Shown here: piece after piece, positions 37,101 through 48,178 of the stretch
Layout of the letters: each line of letters begins with the position of its first letter
How positions within the stretch are numbered: the first letter of the stretch is position 1
DNA from: Aristolochia californica
Taxonomy: Eukaryota > Streptophyta > Magnoliopsida > Piperales > Aristolochiaceae
Direction: 5' to 3'
Length of the DNA: 64,000 nt
NCBI GenBank assembly: GCA_029961685.1
Contig: JARWKL010000009.1
Coordinates: forward strand, 19,711,237-19,775,236
Notes under the pieces: model-generated
What the model was told of the DNA's origin: nothing
Database searches by the model: none
Seen by the model: only the letters and a program-made list of their open reading frames with translations
Program-made: the position numbers and the translations under genes

Positions 37101-40006
37101 TGTGATTAAGCAAAAAGTTAAAACTCAAGTTTTGATATAAGAAAAAATAATACATCTAAAATGGAAACACACAATGCACAAATGTAGAGAGAGATAATTC
37201 CAAATAGTGTTTGTAATTTTTAGGGCTTGTAAACTCTTTTTAGTTTTTATATATCGGTTTTACAATTGTCGGGAAAAGGGGGAGGAGGGAGATTTTTAAC
37301 TTAGTGTTGACTCGCAACCCATAAGTCATTCCTTACAAAAATATAGCCCGTCACGCATGATAAATCACTTTTCAATCATCTATGATCGTTAGGTCAGCTT
37401 TTTGAAAATGGGCAAAATTCTGGCTTGTTTTACTCGGGTAAATATCCCACCCCATGTTCACTTGAGAATTTAATGAGCGTTTGTTATTCTCTTTAACAGG
37501 TTTGGATCCATAGGTCGTTTGCATCTTTAACATGTTTCAAGCATGCATATCCATTTTTTAAAGCATGTGTAGAAAAATCTCTTTCTTATAAAATTCAAAG
37601 CTATTAGGGTTGTTGAACTAGTAGAATTTCCCAAACTTGGATAACAAAACTTTTTTGTTCATTTGTGGTGTGTGAATAAATTGTCTTTATTTACATTTAT
37701 TATTGCTTTAAATATTTTCCATACATAAACTCTAAAATTTTCATTTCATTGTGATCTATTTGTCTTTCATCTCTTTTTTGTCTACGAGATGAAGGGAAAA
37801 GTCAAAACTCAAGTTTTGATTTAAGAAAAAAGTATACATCTAAAATGGAAACACACAATGCATGAATATAGAGAGAGATAATTCCAAAATGTTTCTATAA
37901 TTTTTAGGGATTGTAAACTCTTTTTAGTTTTTATATATCAGGTTTTGCAATCGTCGGGAAAAGGGGGAGGGCAGGGGATTTTTAACTGAGTGTTGACTCC
38001 CAACCCATAAGTCATTCCTTACAATAATATAGCCCGTTACGAATGACAAATCACTTTACAATCGTCTATGATCGTTAGGTCTGATTTTTGTAAATGGGCA
38101 AAATAATGGCTTGTTTGACTCAGGTAAATATCCCTTCGCACATTCACTAGAGAATTTAACGAGCGTTTGTTCTTCTCTTTAAAAAGTTTGGATCCATAGG
38201 TCATTTGCATCTTTAACATGTTTCAAGCATGCATATCCATTTTTTATAGCATGTAGAAAGATCTCTTTCTAATAAAATTCCAAGCTATTGGGGTTGTTGA
38301 ACTAGTGGAATTTCCCAAACTTGGATAACAAAACTTTTGTGTTCATTTGTTGAGAGTGAATAAATTTTCTTTACTTATATTTGTTATTGCTTTAAATTTA
38401 TTTCATACATAAACTCTAAATATTTTATTTCGTTGTGATCTATCTGCCTTTCTTTTCTTTTTTATCTACAAGATGAAGGGAAAAGTGAAAACTCTAGTTT
38501 TGATTTAAGAAAAATGTATACATCTAAAATTAAAATGCACAATGCACAAATACAGAGAGAGATAATTCCAAAAAGTGTCTGTAATATTTACGGAAACTCT
38601 TTTTTGTTTCTATATATTAGGTTTTGCAATCGTAGGGAAAATGGGATGCGAGGGATTTTTAACTGAGTGTTGACTCCCAACCCATAAGTCATTCCTTAAA
38701 AAAATATACCCCGGTAAGCGTGATAAATCACTTTACAACATCTATTATCGTTCGGTCGGCTTTTTGTAAACGGGCAAAATAATGGCTTGTTTGATTCGGG
38801 TAAATATCCCACCACACGTTCAATTGAGAATTTAATAAGCGTTTGTTATTCTCTATAAAAGGTTTGGATCTAGATGTCATTTGCATCTTCAACATGTTTC
38901 AAGCATGCATAACCATTTTTTAAAACCTGTGTAGAAAACTCCCTTTCTTATAAAATTCAAAGCTATAGAGGTTGTTGATCTAGTGGCATTTTCCAAACTT
39001 GGATACCCAAACTTTTGTGTTCATTTGAGGTGTGTGAATTGATTTTTTTTCTTACATTTGTTATTGCTTTAAATTTTTTCAATACATAAACTCTAAAATT
39101 TTCATTTCATTGTGATCTATTTGCCTTTCATCTGTTTGTTGTCTACGAGATGAAGGGAAAAGTGAAAACTCAAGTTTCTATTTAAGAAAAAGTAAAAATT
39201 TTATATAGAAATGCACGATCCACAAATGTACAGAGAGATAATTCCAAAAAGTTTCGTTAATTTTTACTGATTGTAAATTCTTTTTATTTTTTATATATCA
39301 GGTTTTGCAATCGTCAGGAAAAGGGGGAGGCGGGGGATATTTACTGTGTTGACTCCCAACCCAAAATTCATTCCTTAAAAAAAAATAGCCCATTCCGCAT
39401 GATAAATCACTTCACAATCATCTATGATCAGTAGGTCAGCTTTTTGTGAATGGGCAAAATAATGGATGTTTGACTCGGGTAAATATCCCACCGCACTTTC
39501 ACTTGAGAATTTAATGAGTGTTTTTTATTCTCTTTAAAAGGTTTGGATCCATAGTTCATTTGAATCTTTAATATGTTTCAAGCATGCATATCCTTTTTTT
39601 AAAGCACGTGTAGAAAAATCTTTTTCTTATAAAATTCCAAGCTATTGGGGTTGTTGAACAAGTGTAATTTCCCAAACCTGGATAACAAAACTTTTGTGTT
39701 CGTTTGTGGTGTGTGAATAAATTTTATTTACTTACATTTGTTATTTCTTTAAATTTTTTCCATACATGAACTATAAAATTTTCATTTCGTTGTGACCTAC
39801 TTGCCTTTCACCTCTTTTTTGTGTACGAGATGAAGGGAAAAGTGAAAACTCAAGTTTTCTTTTGAGAAAAAAGTATATATCTAAAATTGAAACGTATAAT
39901 GCACAAATGTAGAGAGAGATAATTCAAAAAAGTGTTTGTAATTTTTAGGGATTGTAAACTCTTTTTAGTTTTGATATATCAGGTTTTTGCAATTATCGGG
40001 AAAAAG

Positions 40007-40011
40007 GGGAG
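40007..40011 (+). repeat. Target site duplication, left copy (GGGAG)
   Basis: GGGAG directly precedes the TG of the 5' LTR and is identical to 45199-45203 after the 3' LTR. It is part of the G-rich tract of the satellite monomer. Confidence 0.95.
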
Positions 40012-41413
40012 TGATAGATGCCATATTCTGACATGAGAACTAGGTTAATTATAATAGAATAACCTTTATAATTGTGTTATAGGTGGTTATTTATCGTTTT
40101 TTGAATGAAATCAGCATTTATTGAATTTGGCATTAATCATTATCGATATTGCATATTTTTCTCTCCTGAATTATATTTCATTGTTTTTAAGGTTTATTTC
40201 TTCCTGAAATGCTTTTTATATATTCAATTATGGAATTTCAGGTGAATTTTGGTGGAGAAGGAGATATTCACCAAAATGCCCTTAGTGAAATGGAGGTGAT
40301 TTTTAGGTCAAATCGTTTTAAAATAAATAAAAGGGTATTAAAGGGAGGAGGGGGTCGAAGGGAGAGGAGCGTAAAGAGAAAACAGAGGGTGAGTCGACAT
40401 GAGCAGAGCACCGGAAACAGGGGAGACCCGAGAGGAGTTTCCCACCGTCGTTCGCCGGGCCACTGTCTTTCGCCGCGCCACCGTCGTCCACCGCCGTCCA
40501 CCGCCGTCTAGCAACCGAGAACAAACCCGAGGAGAGGTTGAGAGAGTCTCCGTCAAGGTGAGTTCGACAGTCGTCGCTCGCCAAGCCAAGCAGTGATCCG
40601 AGAGGGCTTCTTTGGTGCCACTTCCTCTTTTCGACTATCCTCCGGCGTCTATTACATATTTCCGACCATTCCCGGAGCTATTCCGACTCCGATCGAGACT
40701 CGAGAGAGCCGGTTAGAGAACGTTAGCTCTGTTTCATTCTTTGCCGGACATTATCTCCGTCTGTCGACTTCTATCCGGCGTCGCCGATGTCATCTCTACC
40801 TCCGGCCACTCACTCTTGCTACCCGAAGCCATTAATTTTGGGAAATTGCAGCACCCGTGAGAACGAGTTGCTGCCCGACCAAGAGGAAGAAGAAGGGGAG
40901 TAATTCGTCATTTTTGAATTTAATTTTTTATATAGTTTGAACTTAGGTTTCGAATGTTTATTGAATCTGATTTGATAATTAATCTTTATTCAATAATTGT
41001 TTTCCGGATATTTGAGTAAATTTGGTAATTAGGGTAGGATTATAATTGAGGTTGGATTTTGGTATTTTAATCCGGTTTCTATCTTTTACTCTATGCGCCC
41101 GAGAGGGGCTAGACACAAGGATTGAGAAATCGGATCCGTGGTTACGTGGCGCTCGAGAGAGGCACGAATCACCGTAAAATCCAGAGTTGACGTTTCCTGT
41201 TGTGCAAGTAGTTAACCAGATGATTGCTTGATAATTTAGAATATAATTAGTGTTTAGTTAATATTAATTCATCATATTTGGTTAGGCTAGTTGACTGAAG
41301 AATACACAAAATTCAGTCCTCCCTGTGGATATGACCCTTGCTTCCCGTTAAATTACATGAACGATTCGTACGCTTGCGAGGTATTAAAGCCGATGTAACT
41401 AAATTCTACATCA
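40012..41413 (+). repeat. 5' LTR (1402 bp)
   Basis: It starts TGATAGATG and ends TCTACATCA. A TATA-like TATATATT lies at 40217-40224. The middle (about 40340-40600) is GC-rich and contains copies of CCGTCCACCG; the rest is AT-rich. In the first 470 bp it differs from the 3' LTR by about one base in twenty by eye, many of them C/T or G/A differences. Short frames in the GC-rich part occur on both strands and are not genes. Confidence 0.95.
40217..40224 (+). promoter_or_regulatory. LTR TATA-like box
   Basis: TATATATT is present at the same place in both LTRs (also 43993-44000), about 205 bp from the LTR start and followed by a G-rich then GC-rich region. It is the best candidate for the element's promoter. 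Confidence 0.45.
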
Positions 41414-41419
41414 AGTTTT

Positions 41420-41437
41420 TGGCACCGTTGCCGGGGA
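41420..41437 (+). promoter_or_regulatory. Primer binding site, tRNA-Asp type
   Basis: TGGCACCGTTGCCGGGGA starts seven bases after the 5' LTR. It is complementary to the 3' end of plant tRNA-Asp with one apparent mismatch (A for G at the fifth base). This primer is typical of Athila and Tat/Ogre elements. Confidence 0.85.
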
Positions 41438-41662
41438 GGCACGTATTAAGTGTATTTCTTTGTCCTCCATGGTCTTAGGTTAGATTTATTTTTATTTTAT
41501 TTTATTTTAATTATTTTATTTTTATTTTTTATTTTTTGCTTTCATAATTTTAGCTTGGTATTTTTTATGAAATTATTTTTATTTCTTCTAGTTAGTTCAT
41601 ATTTTTAGTAGTGAGTTTGTTAGCTTAATTTGATAGTTCGTTTTGTTTCTTTTTGTATTTTT
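41438..41662 (+). other. Untranslated leader of the retrotransposon
   Basis: T-rich, with repeated TTTTATTTTA stretches and no frame of note. It separates the primer site from the remnant coding frame. Confidence 0.6.
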
Positions 41663-41998
41663 ATGCACGGGCGCCGCTCACTAGGTGGACCATTAGCTCC
41701 CTTTGTTGAAGAGGTAGAACATATTTGTAGGAAAACACCCGAAGTCAAGTTAGGAGCTACCATTGCCAATCAGGGCGAACCATTACAGTTACCTGCAACA
41801 GGGAAGCTAAGATCCAGGTGGTCCGGTCCATTTGAAGTTACACAGGTGTTTCATCATGGCGCTATTGAGATTCGCAATCACGGAGATGGGTCGGTCTTCA
41901 AAGTTAACGGTCAGAGGCTCAAACCGTATCTTGAGAATGTCCCCACACCGGAGGAGGTAATGGTGATTTTCTTGGAGGAACCTGTCATTTCATCTTGA
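41663..41998 (+). pseudogene. Remnant frame: possible gag start joined to integrase C-terminal tail
   Basis: From ATG 41663 to the TGA at 41996-41998 there are 111 codons. Codons about 45-100 read as the C-terminal tail of a Ty3/gypsy integrase: the LRSRWSGPFEV block, then a hydrophobic GAIEIRN strand, then FKVNGQRLKPYLE. This module follows the catalytic core of the integrase and ends the pol polyprotein. The first part, Gly/Arg-rich and Pro-rich, sits where gag would begin and does not look like integrase. The simplest reading is a deletion of several kilobases that joined the start of gag to the end of pol. The frame is open, but no enzyme can be made from it. Confidence 0.75.
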
Positions 41999-43770
41999 AT
42001 GCGTCAGAGTCTTGCTTACGACTATAAACTTAGCACAATGTGGGCAATCCCCACATTTCTATCCCTTTTTACATTACAGTTTTATTTTTATTTTATTTTT
42101 TTCGGTTTATTCATTCTTATTTGTCGGCTGAGAGCATAAATGGTTCCGGTAGTCGATGACCAGACTTTTGGTCCTTAGTTTGAGAGGTCTGTACTCAAAC
42201 AACCGTTTTGGGATTGACCAGTTCGATCTTGAAGTATTGAATGAAAACCTTATGGTGAGTAACTTAAGGACTTGTGTTCAGCGCGTGATTCCTGCTGCCT
42301 GCAGTGGCCAGTCACACGGAGATTTCTTCAAAGTGTGATGTGGGATAGAGGTTTAATCTACAGATGATTACCTATGGGTATGGCTGATACGAGTAAACCT
42401 TCTTCGAGGGAGACTATGTATCATTCCTGGGGGTCTTTATTGACTTTCGGGTATTATTGTTGATGACCAAACACATATGGTCCCACCTGTTGATTTAGGA
42501 GCCCTGAGGGAGCTTAACCCTCACCCTGCTGGAGTATAACTAGCTAAGATGTTATTCCTTTTTGTAGTCGTTCTAGTGTTTTAACTTTTCCCCATTGAGG
42601 ACAATGTCAGGTTTAGGTTTGGGGGGAGGAAACGACTCTTTTATGTCTTAGCAATAATTTTCTTTTGATTTCTGTTCATGGTTTTCAAATTACTCCTCTT
42701 AGTATGTGGTTAACATTAGTAGAGTTAAAATAAGTTGCTCAAATGTATTTCGAAATTTTTCGTAAAACTATGTAGAATATGCCTATTAGAAATCTGATAT
42801 CATTTGTTGTGATCATGAGAATTCAGTGGGATAACTTACTATTGCATTAGACTTGGAACTTAGTTCCAAAAAGAGAACATGTAAATCTAGTGTTGATCTA
42901 TGTTAGTCAGAGTAGTCTTGTATGCCTGTTTGAACTCATTCTTTTTTTTATACCTCAGTGAAATTCCTTGTTGTAACATATGAATGCAAATGGAAATACT
43001 CTTGCTTGCAAAAGACAGATAACTTCAGAAATAGCATGGGCAAACCCAGGGACATGCACCGAAACAGTTGGTTACTTAAAAATAAGTGCATGTGCAGTGA
43101 AGACGAATACAAAATGGTGGTAATACCAAAAGTATTCAGTGAAACAAAAATTACACTGGTAATAGCAAAAGTGCGCTGGTAATAGTGTAAAATGGTTTTA
43201 AATCTGGAAGCAATGAGTTTCCTTAACTTTGATGATGAATAGTAATTTGAAAGAAGTTGCAAGTCAAGATTGAAATTGGTATATTTCTTTTGTGAGATTG
43301 TCAGACAACAGGCTTACTCTATTATTTTCTCTTAATTGTGATGTGACCAGGATTTTATTGTTATTTGTTGCCTCTTTGTTCTGTTGAAGTAATTGCTTAT
43401 GGGTCACATTGGTTCAGGTGGAGTAACAATGAGTGTATTTGGATTGATAATATGCTATATTTTACACAGGTTTTCAAATTTGCGCAAGATCTCATATGAT
43501 TTTCAGATATTTTACGATACTAAGTGTTAGTCATATGCTAATGAGGAGTAAATTTTCTTCAGTTTTTCTTTTTATATTATTGATTTAGATTAATTTTGTG
43601 GGTAAATTCCATGCAAACCCTCACGAGACATAACTCGTCCACTACTGTAGAGTAGGGGTTTAACGGCTTGTTGCATGCACTAAATGCAATCGTGCTCCCT
43701 AGGAAAGTGGCATTTTGTTTTCCTAGGCTTAATTTTGGTTCGATTGTTGTTTTGCTAGGGACTAGCAAAG
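41999..43770 (+). other. Non-coding 3' interior of the retrotransposon
   Basis: About 1.8 kb between the integrase remnant and the final purine tract, without a convincing frame on either strand; the longest are about 60-100 codons and lack recognisable domains. At 42594-42632 an ATTGAGGACAATG motif is followed by GTTTAGGTTT and a G-run, a purine-tract-like signal more than 1.1 kb before the real 3' LTR. In Athila/Tat elements this region may hold an extra envelope-like or other frame; none is preserved. Confidence 0.6.
42594..42632 (+). promoter_or_regulatory. Internal polypurine-tract-like motif
   Basis: ATTGAGGACAATG is followed by AGGTTTAGGTTT and GGGGGGAGGAAA (42621-42632). The TTTAGGTTTGGGGG core is shared with the terminal tract at 43771-43787. 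It may be a second plus-strand priming site or a conserved 3' signal of the element group. Confidence 0.5.
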
Positions 43771-43787
43771 ATTTAGGTTTGGGGGTG
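43771..43787 (+). promoter_or_regulatory. Polypurine tract before the 3' LTR
   Basis: ATTTAGGTTTGGGGGTG ends directly at the TG of the 3' LTR, the position at which plus-strand synthesis starts. Confidence 0.8.
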
Positions 43788-45198
43788 TGATAGATGTCAT
43801 ATTCTGACATGAGAACTAGGTTAATTATAATAGAATAACCTTTATAATTGTGTTATAGGTGGTTATTTATCGGTTTTCAAATGAAATGAGCATTTATTGA
43901 ATTTGGCATTAATCACTGTCGATATTGCATATTTTTCTCTCCTGAATTATATTTCATTGTTTTTAAGGTTTATTTCTTCCTGAAATGTTTTTTATATATT
44001 CAATTATGGAATTTCAGGAGAATTTTGGTGGAGAAGGAGATATTTACCAAAATGCCCTTAGTGAAATGGAGGTGATTTTTAGGTCAAATCATTTTAAAAT
44101 AAATAAGAGGGTATTAAAGGGAGGAGGGGGGTCGAAGGGAGAGGAGCGTAAAGAGAAAACAGAAGGTGCGTCGACCAGAGCAGAGCACCGAAAACAGGGA
44201 AGACCTGAGAGGAGTTTCCCACTGTTGTTCGCCGGGCCACTGTCTTTCACCACGCCACCGTCGTCCACCGCCGTCCACCGCCGTCCACTGTCGTCCACTA
44301 ACCAAGAACAAACCCGAGGAGAGCTCGAGAGGGTCTCCATCGAGGTGAGTTCGACAGTCGTCGCTCGCCAGGCCGAGAAGTGATCCGAGAAGGCTTCTCC
44401 GGTGCCACTTCCTCATTCCGACTATCCTCCGGCGTCTATTACATATTTTCGACCATTCCCAGAGCTATTCCGACTCCGACCGAGACTCGAGAGAGCCGGT
44501 TAGAGAATGTCAACTCTGTTTCGTTCTTCGTCGGACGTTACCACCGTCCGTCGGCTTCTATCCGTCGCCGGCGTCGTCTCTACCTCTGGCCAGTCACTCT
44601 TGCTACCCGAAGCCATTAATTTTGGGAAATTGCAGCACCCGTGAGAACGAGTTGCTGCCCGACCAAGAGGAAGAAGAAGGGGAGTAATTCATCATTTATG
44701 AATATAATTTTTTTATATAGTTTGAACTTAGGTTTTGAATGTTTATTGAATCTGATTTGATAATTAATGTTTATTGAATATTTGTTTTCCGGATATTTGA
44801 GTAAATTAACTAATTAGGGTAGGATTATAATTGAGGTTGGATTTTGGTATTTTAATCTGATTTCTGTCTTTTACTCTATGCGCCCGAGAGGGGCTAGACA
44901 CAAGGATTGAGAAATCGGATCCGTGGTTACGTGGCGCTCGAGAGAGGCACGAATCACCGTAAAATCCAGAGTTGACGTTTTCTGTTGTGCAGGTAGTTAA
45001 CCAGATGATTGCTTGATAATTTACAATATAATTAATGTTTAGTTAATATTAATTCATCATATTTGGTTAGGCTAGTTGACTAAAGAATACACAAAATTCA
45101 GTCCTCCTTGTGGATATGACCCTCGCTTCCCGCTAAATTACATGAACTATTCGTATGCATGCGAGGTATTAAAGCCGATGTCACTAAATTCTACATCA
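43788..45198 (+). repeat. 3' LTR (1411 bp)
   Basis: TGATAGATG ... TCTACATCA, collinear with the 5' LTR. It is nine bases longer, mainly because of an extra unit of the CCGTCCAC-type short repeat near 44260-44300. Differences from the 5' LTR are spread over the whole length, so the insertion is not recent. Confidence 0.95.
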
Positions 45199-45203
45199 GG
45201 GAG
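45199..45203 (+). repeat. Target site duplication, right copy (GGGAG)
   Basis: It is identical to 40007-40011. The satellite monomer continues after it with GCGGGGGATTTTT in normal phase. Confidence 0.95.
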
Positions 45204-47758
45204 GCGGGGGATTTTTAACTGAGTGTTGACTCCTAACCCATAAGTCATTCCTTACAAAAATATAGCCCGTTATGCATGATAAATCACATTACAATCATCT
45301 ACAATCATTAGGTCAGCTTTTTGAAAATGGGCAAAATAATGGCTTGTCTGACTCGGGTAATTATCCCACTACACGTTCACTTGAGAATTTAATAAGCGTT
45401 TGTTATTCTCTTCAAAAGTTTTGGATCCATAGATCATTTGCATCTTTAACATGTTTCAAGCAAGCATAACCATTTTTTAAAGCTTGTGTAGAAAAATCCC
45501 TTTCTTATAAAATTCCAAGCTATTGGGGTTGTTGGAATAGTGGAATTTCCAAAATATGCATAACCAAACTTTTTTGTTCATTTGTGGTGTGTGAATAAAT
45601 TTTCTTTACTTACATTTGTTATTTCTTTAAATTTTTTCCATACATCAAGTTGAAAATTTTCTTTCCGTTGAGATCTATTTGTCTTTCATCTCTTTTTTGT
45701 CTGCGAGATGAAGGGAAAAGAGAAAACTCAAGTTTATATTTAAGAAAAAAGTAAACAACTTAAATGGAAATGCATGATGCACAAATATAGAGAGAGATAA
45801 TTCCAAAATTTTTTTGTAACTTTTAGGGATTGTAAACTCTTTTTAGTTTTAATATATCAGTTTTGCAATCGTTGGGAAAAGGGGGAGGCGGAGGATTTTT
45901 AACTGAGTGTTGACTCGCTACCCATAGGTCATTACTTACAAAAATATAGCACATTTCGCATGATAAATCACTTTACAATCTTCTTTGATCGTTAGGTCAG
46001 TTTTTTTTAAATGGGCAAAATAATGGATTGTTTGACTCGGGTAAATATCCCACCGCATGTTCACTTGAGAATTTAATGAGCGTTTGTTATTGTATTTAAA
46101 CGGTTTGGATCCATAGGTCATTTGCATCAATAAGATGTTTCAAGCATGCATATCCATTTATTAAAGCATGTGTAGAAAAATCTCTTCTTTATAAAATTCC
46201 AAGCTATTGGGGTTGTTGAACAAGTGGAATTTCCAAAACTTGAATAACAAAACTTTTTTGTTCATTTGTGGTGTGTGAATAAATTTTCTTTACTTACATT
46301 TTTTATTGCTTAAAATTTTTTCCATAGATAATCTCTAAAATTTTCATTTCACTGTGATCTATTTGCCTTCCATCTCTTTTTTGTCTACAAGATGAAGGCA
46401 AAAGTGAAAACTCAAGTTTTGATTTAAGAAAAAAGTATACGTCTAAAATGGAATAGCAAAATGAAAAAATGTAGAGAGAGATAATTCGAAAAAGTTTCTG
46501 TAATTTTAGGGATTGTAAACTCTTTTTATTTTTTAAATATCAGGTTTTGCAAACGTCGGGAAAAGAGGGAGACAGGAGATTTTTTAACTGAGTGTTGACT
46601 CTCAACCCATATTTCATTCCTTACAAAAATATAGCCCATGACGCAAGATAAATCATTTTACAATCTTCTATGATCATTAGGTCAGCTTTTTTTTAAATGG
46701 GCAAAATAATGGCTTGTTTGACTCGTGTAAATATCCCACCGAATGTTCACTTAAGAATTTAATGAGCGCTTGTTATTGTATTTATACGGTTTGGATCCAT
46801 AAGTCTTTTGTATCTTTAACAAGTTTTAAGTATGCATATCCATTTTTAAAGCATGTTTAGAAAATTTTCTTTTTAATAAATTCCAAGCAATTGGGGTTGT
46901 TGAACTAGTGAAATATCCCAAACTTGGATAACAAAACTTTTGTGTTCATTTATGGCATATGAATACATTTTATTTATTGACATTTGTTATTGCTTTAAAT
47001 TTTTTCCAAACAAAAACTCTAAAATTTTCATTTCGTTGTTATCTATTTTCCTTTCATCTCTTTTTTGTCTACGAGAAGAAGGGAAAAGTGAAAAGTGAAG
47101 TTTTCATTTAGAAAAAAGTAAACATCAAAAATGGAAAAGTACAATGTACAAATGTAGAGAGAGATAATTCTAAAAAGTGTCTGTAATTTTTAGGGATTGT
47201 AAACTCTTTTTAGTTTTTATATATCAGGTTTTGCAATCGTCGGGAAAACGGAGAGGCGGGGGATTTATAACTGAGTGTTGACTCCCAACCCATAAAACAT
47301 TCCTTAAAAAAATATAGCACGTTACGCATGATAAATCACTTTACAATCATCTATGATCGTTAGGTCAGCTTTTTGTAAATCGGCAAAATAATGACTTGTT
47401 TGACTCGGGTAAATATCCCATCGCACGTTCACTTGAGAATTTAATGAGAGTTTGTTATTCTATTTAAAAGGTTTGGATCCGTAGGTCATTTGCAACATTA
47501 ACAAGCTTCAAGAACGCACATCCATTTTTTAAAGTAGGTGTAGAAAAATCTTTTTCTAATAAAATTCCAAGCTATTGGGGTTGTTGAACAAGTGGAATTT
47601 CCCAAACTTGGATAACAAAACTTATGTGTTCCTTTGTTGTGTGTGAAAAAAAATTCTTTACTGACATTTGTTATTGCTTTAAATTTTTTCCATACAAAAA
47701 CTTTAAAATTTTCATTACGTTGTGATCTATTTGCCTTTCATCTCTTTTTTGTCTATGA

Positions 47759-48178
47759 GACGAAGGAAAATGTGAAAAATCATGTTTTCATTTAAGAAAA
47801 AAGTAAACTTCTCAAATGGATACGCACAATGCACAAATGTAGAAAGGGATAATTCCAAAAAGTTTCTGTAATTTTTGGGGATTGTAAACTCTTTTTATTT
47901 TTTATATATTAGGTTTTGCAATCGTCATAAAAAGGGGAGGCGGGGGATTTATAATTGAGTGTTGACTCCCAACCCATAAGACATTCCTAGCAATTGGGGT
48001 TGTTGAACTAGTGGAATTTCCCAAACGTGGATAACAAAACTTTTGTGATCATTTGTGCCGTGTGTATAAATTTTTTTTCTTACATTTGTTATTGCTTTTT
48101 AAGTTTTTTCCATACACAAACTCTAAAATTTTCATTTCATTGTGATCTATTTGCCTTTCATCTCTTTTTTGTCTTCGA
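47759..48178 (+). repeat. Truncated satellite monomer (420 bp)
   Basis: After ACATTCC at about 47988 the sequence jumps to AGCAATTGGGGTTGTTG, omitting about 265 bp including the GGATCC region. It is the largest single deletion in the array. Confidence 0.85.

Larger units (their letters stand above)
5728..40011 (+). repeat. Satellite array, about 684-bp monomer, left block (51 units)
   Basis: A common anchor (consensus GATGAAGGG) recurs 51 times from 5730 to 39829, always on the + strand, at an average spacing of 682 bp. Anchor examples: 5730, 6416, 7107, 7792, 8473, 9318, 10002, 10688, 19539, 20224, 29082, 29768, 39149, 39829. Each monomer has, in order: an A-rich part with repeated TGCACAA, GAGAGAGATAATTCC, TATATATCAGG, a G-rich tract, TGTTGACTCCCAACCC, GATCGTTAGGTCAGC, a usually present GGATCC, AAGCATGCATATCC, TTGTTGAACTAGTGG and a pyrimidine-rich end. 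Monomers differ by substitutions and small indels. No gene is seen in this stretch; the short frames inside monomers do not look coding. Type of locus (centromeric, pericentromeric or subtelomeric) cannot be told. Confidence 0.97.
40012..45198 (+). mobile_element. LTR retrotransposon derivative (Ty3/gypsy, Athila/Tat-like), large internal deletion
   Basis: Two direct LTRs with TG...CA ends flank a 2374-bp interior with a tRNA-Asp-type primer site directly after the 5' LTR and a purine-rich tract directly before the 3' LTR. The perfect 5-bp duplication shows a genuine integrase-mediated insertion into the satellite. Only an integrase C-terminal tail remains of the coding capacity; gag, protease, RT and RNase H are missing. 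The tRNA-Asp primer site and the integrase tail sequence point to the Athila/Tat group. The element could only have moved with enzymes from a complete relative, unless the deletion came after insertion. Confidence 0.93.

Noticed and set aside
40209..40835. Frames of 65-105 codons in the GC-rich part of the 5' LTR (and 43985-44619 in the 3' LTR)
   Set aside because: Overlapping frames are open on both strands because of low stop density in the CCG/TCC-rich stretch. They differ in length and frame between the two LTRs.
42156..42338. A 60-codon frame in the 3' interior of the retrotransposon
   Set aside because: It has no recognisable domain and starts in non-coding-looking sequence. It was not listed as a gene.
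43577..43810. Minus-strand frame running into the 3' LTR
   Set aside because: It crosses the purine tract and the LTR boundary, opposite to the element's orientation, so it is a chance frame.
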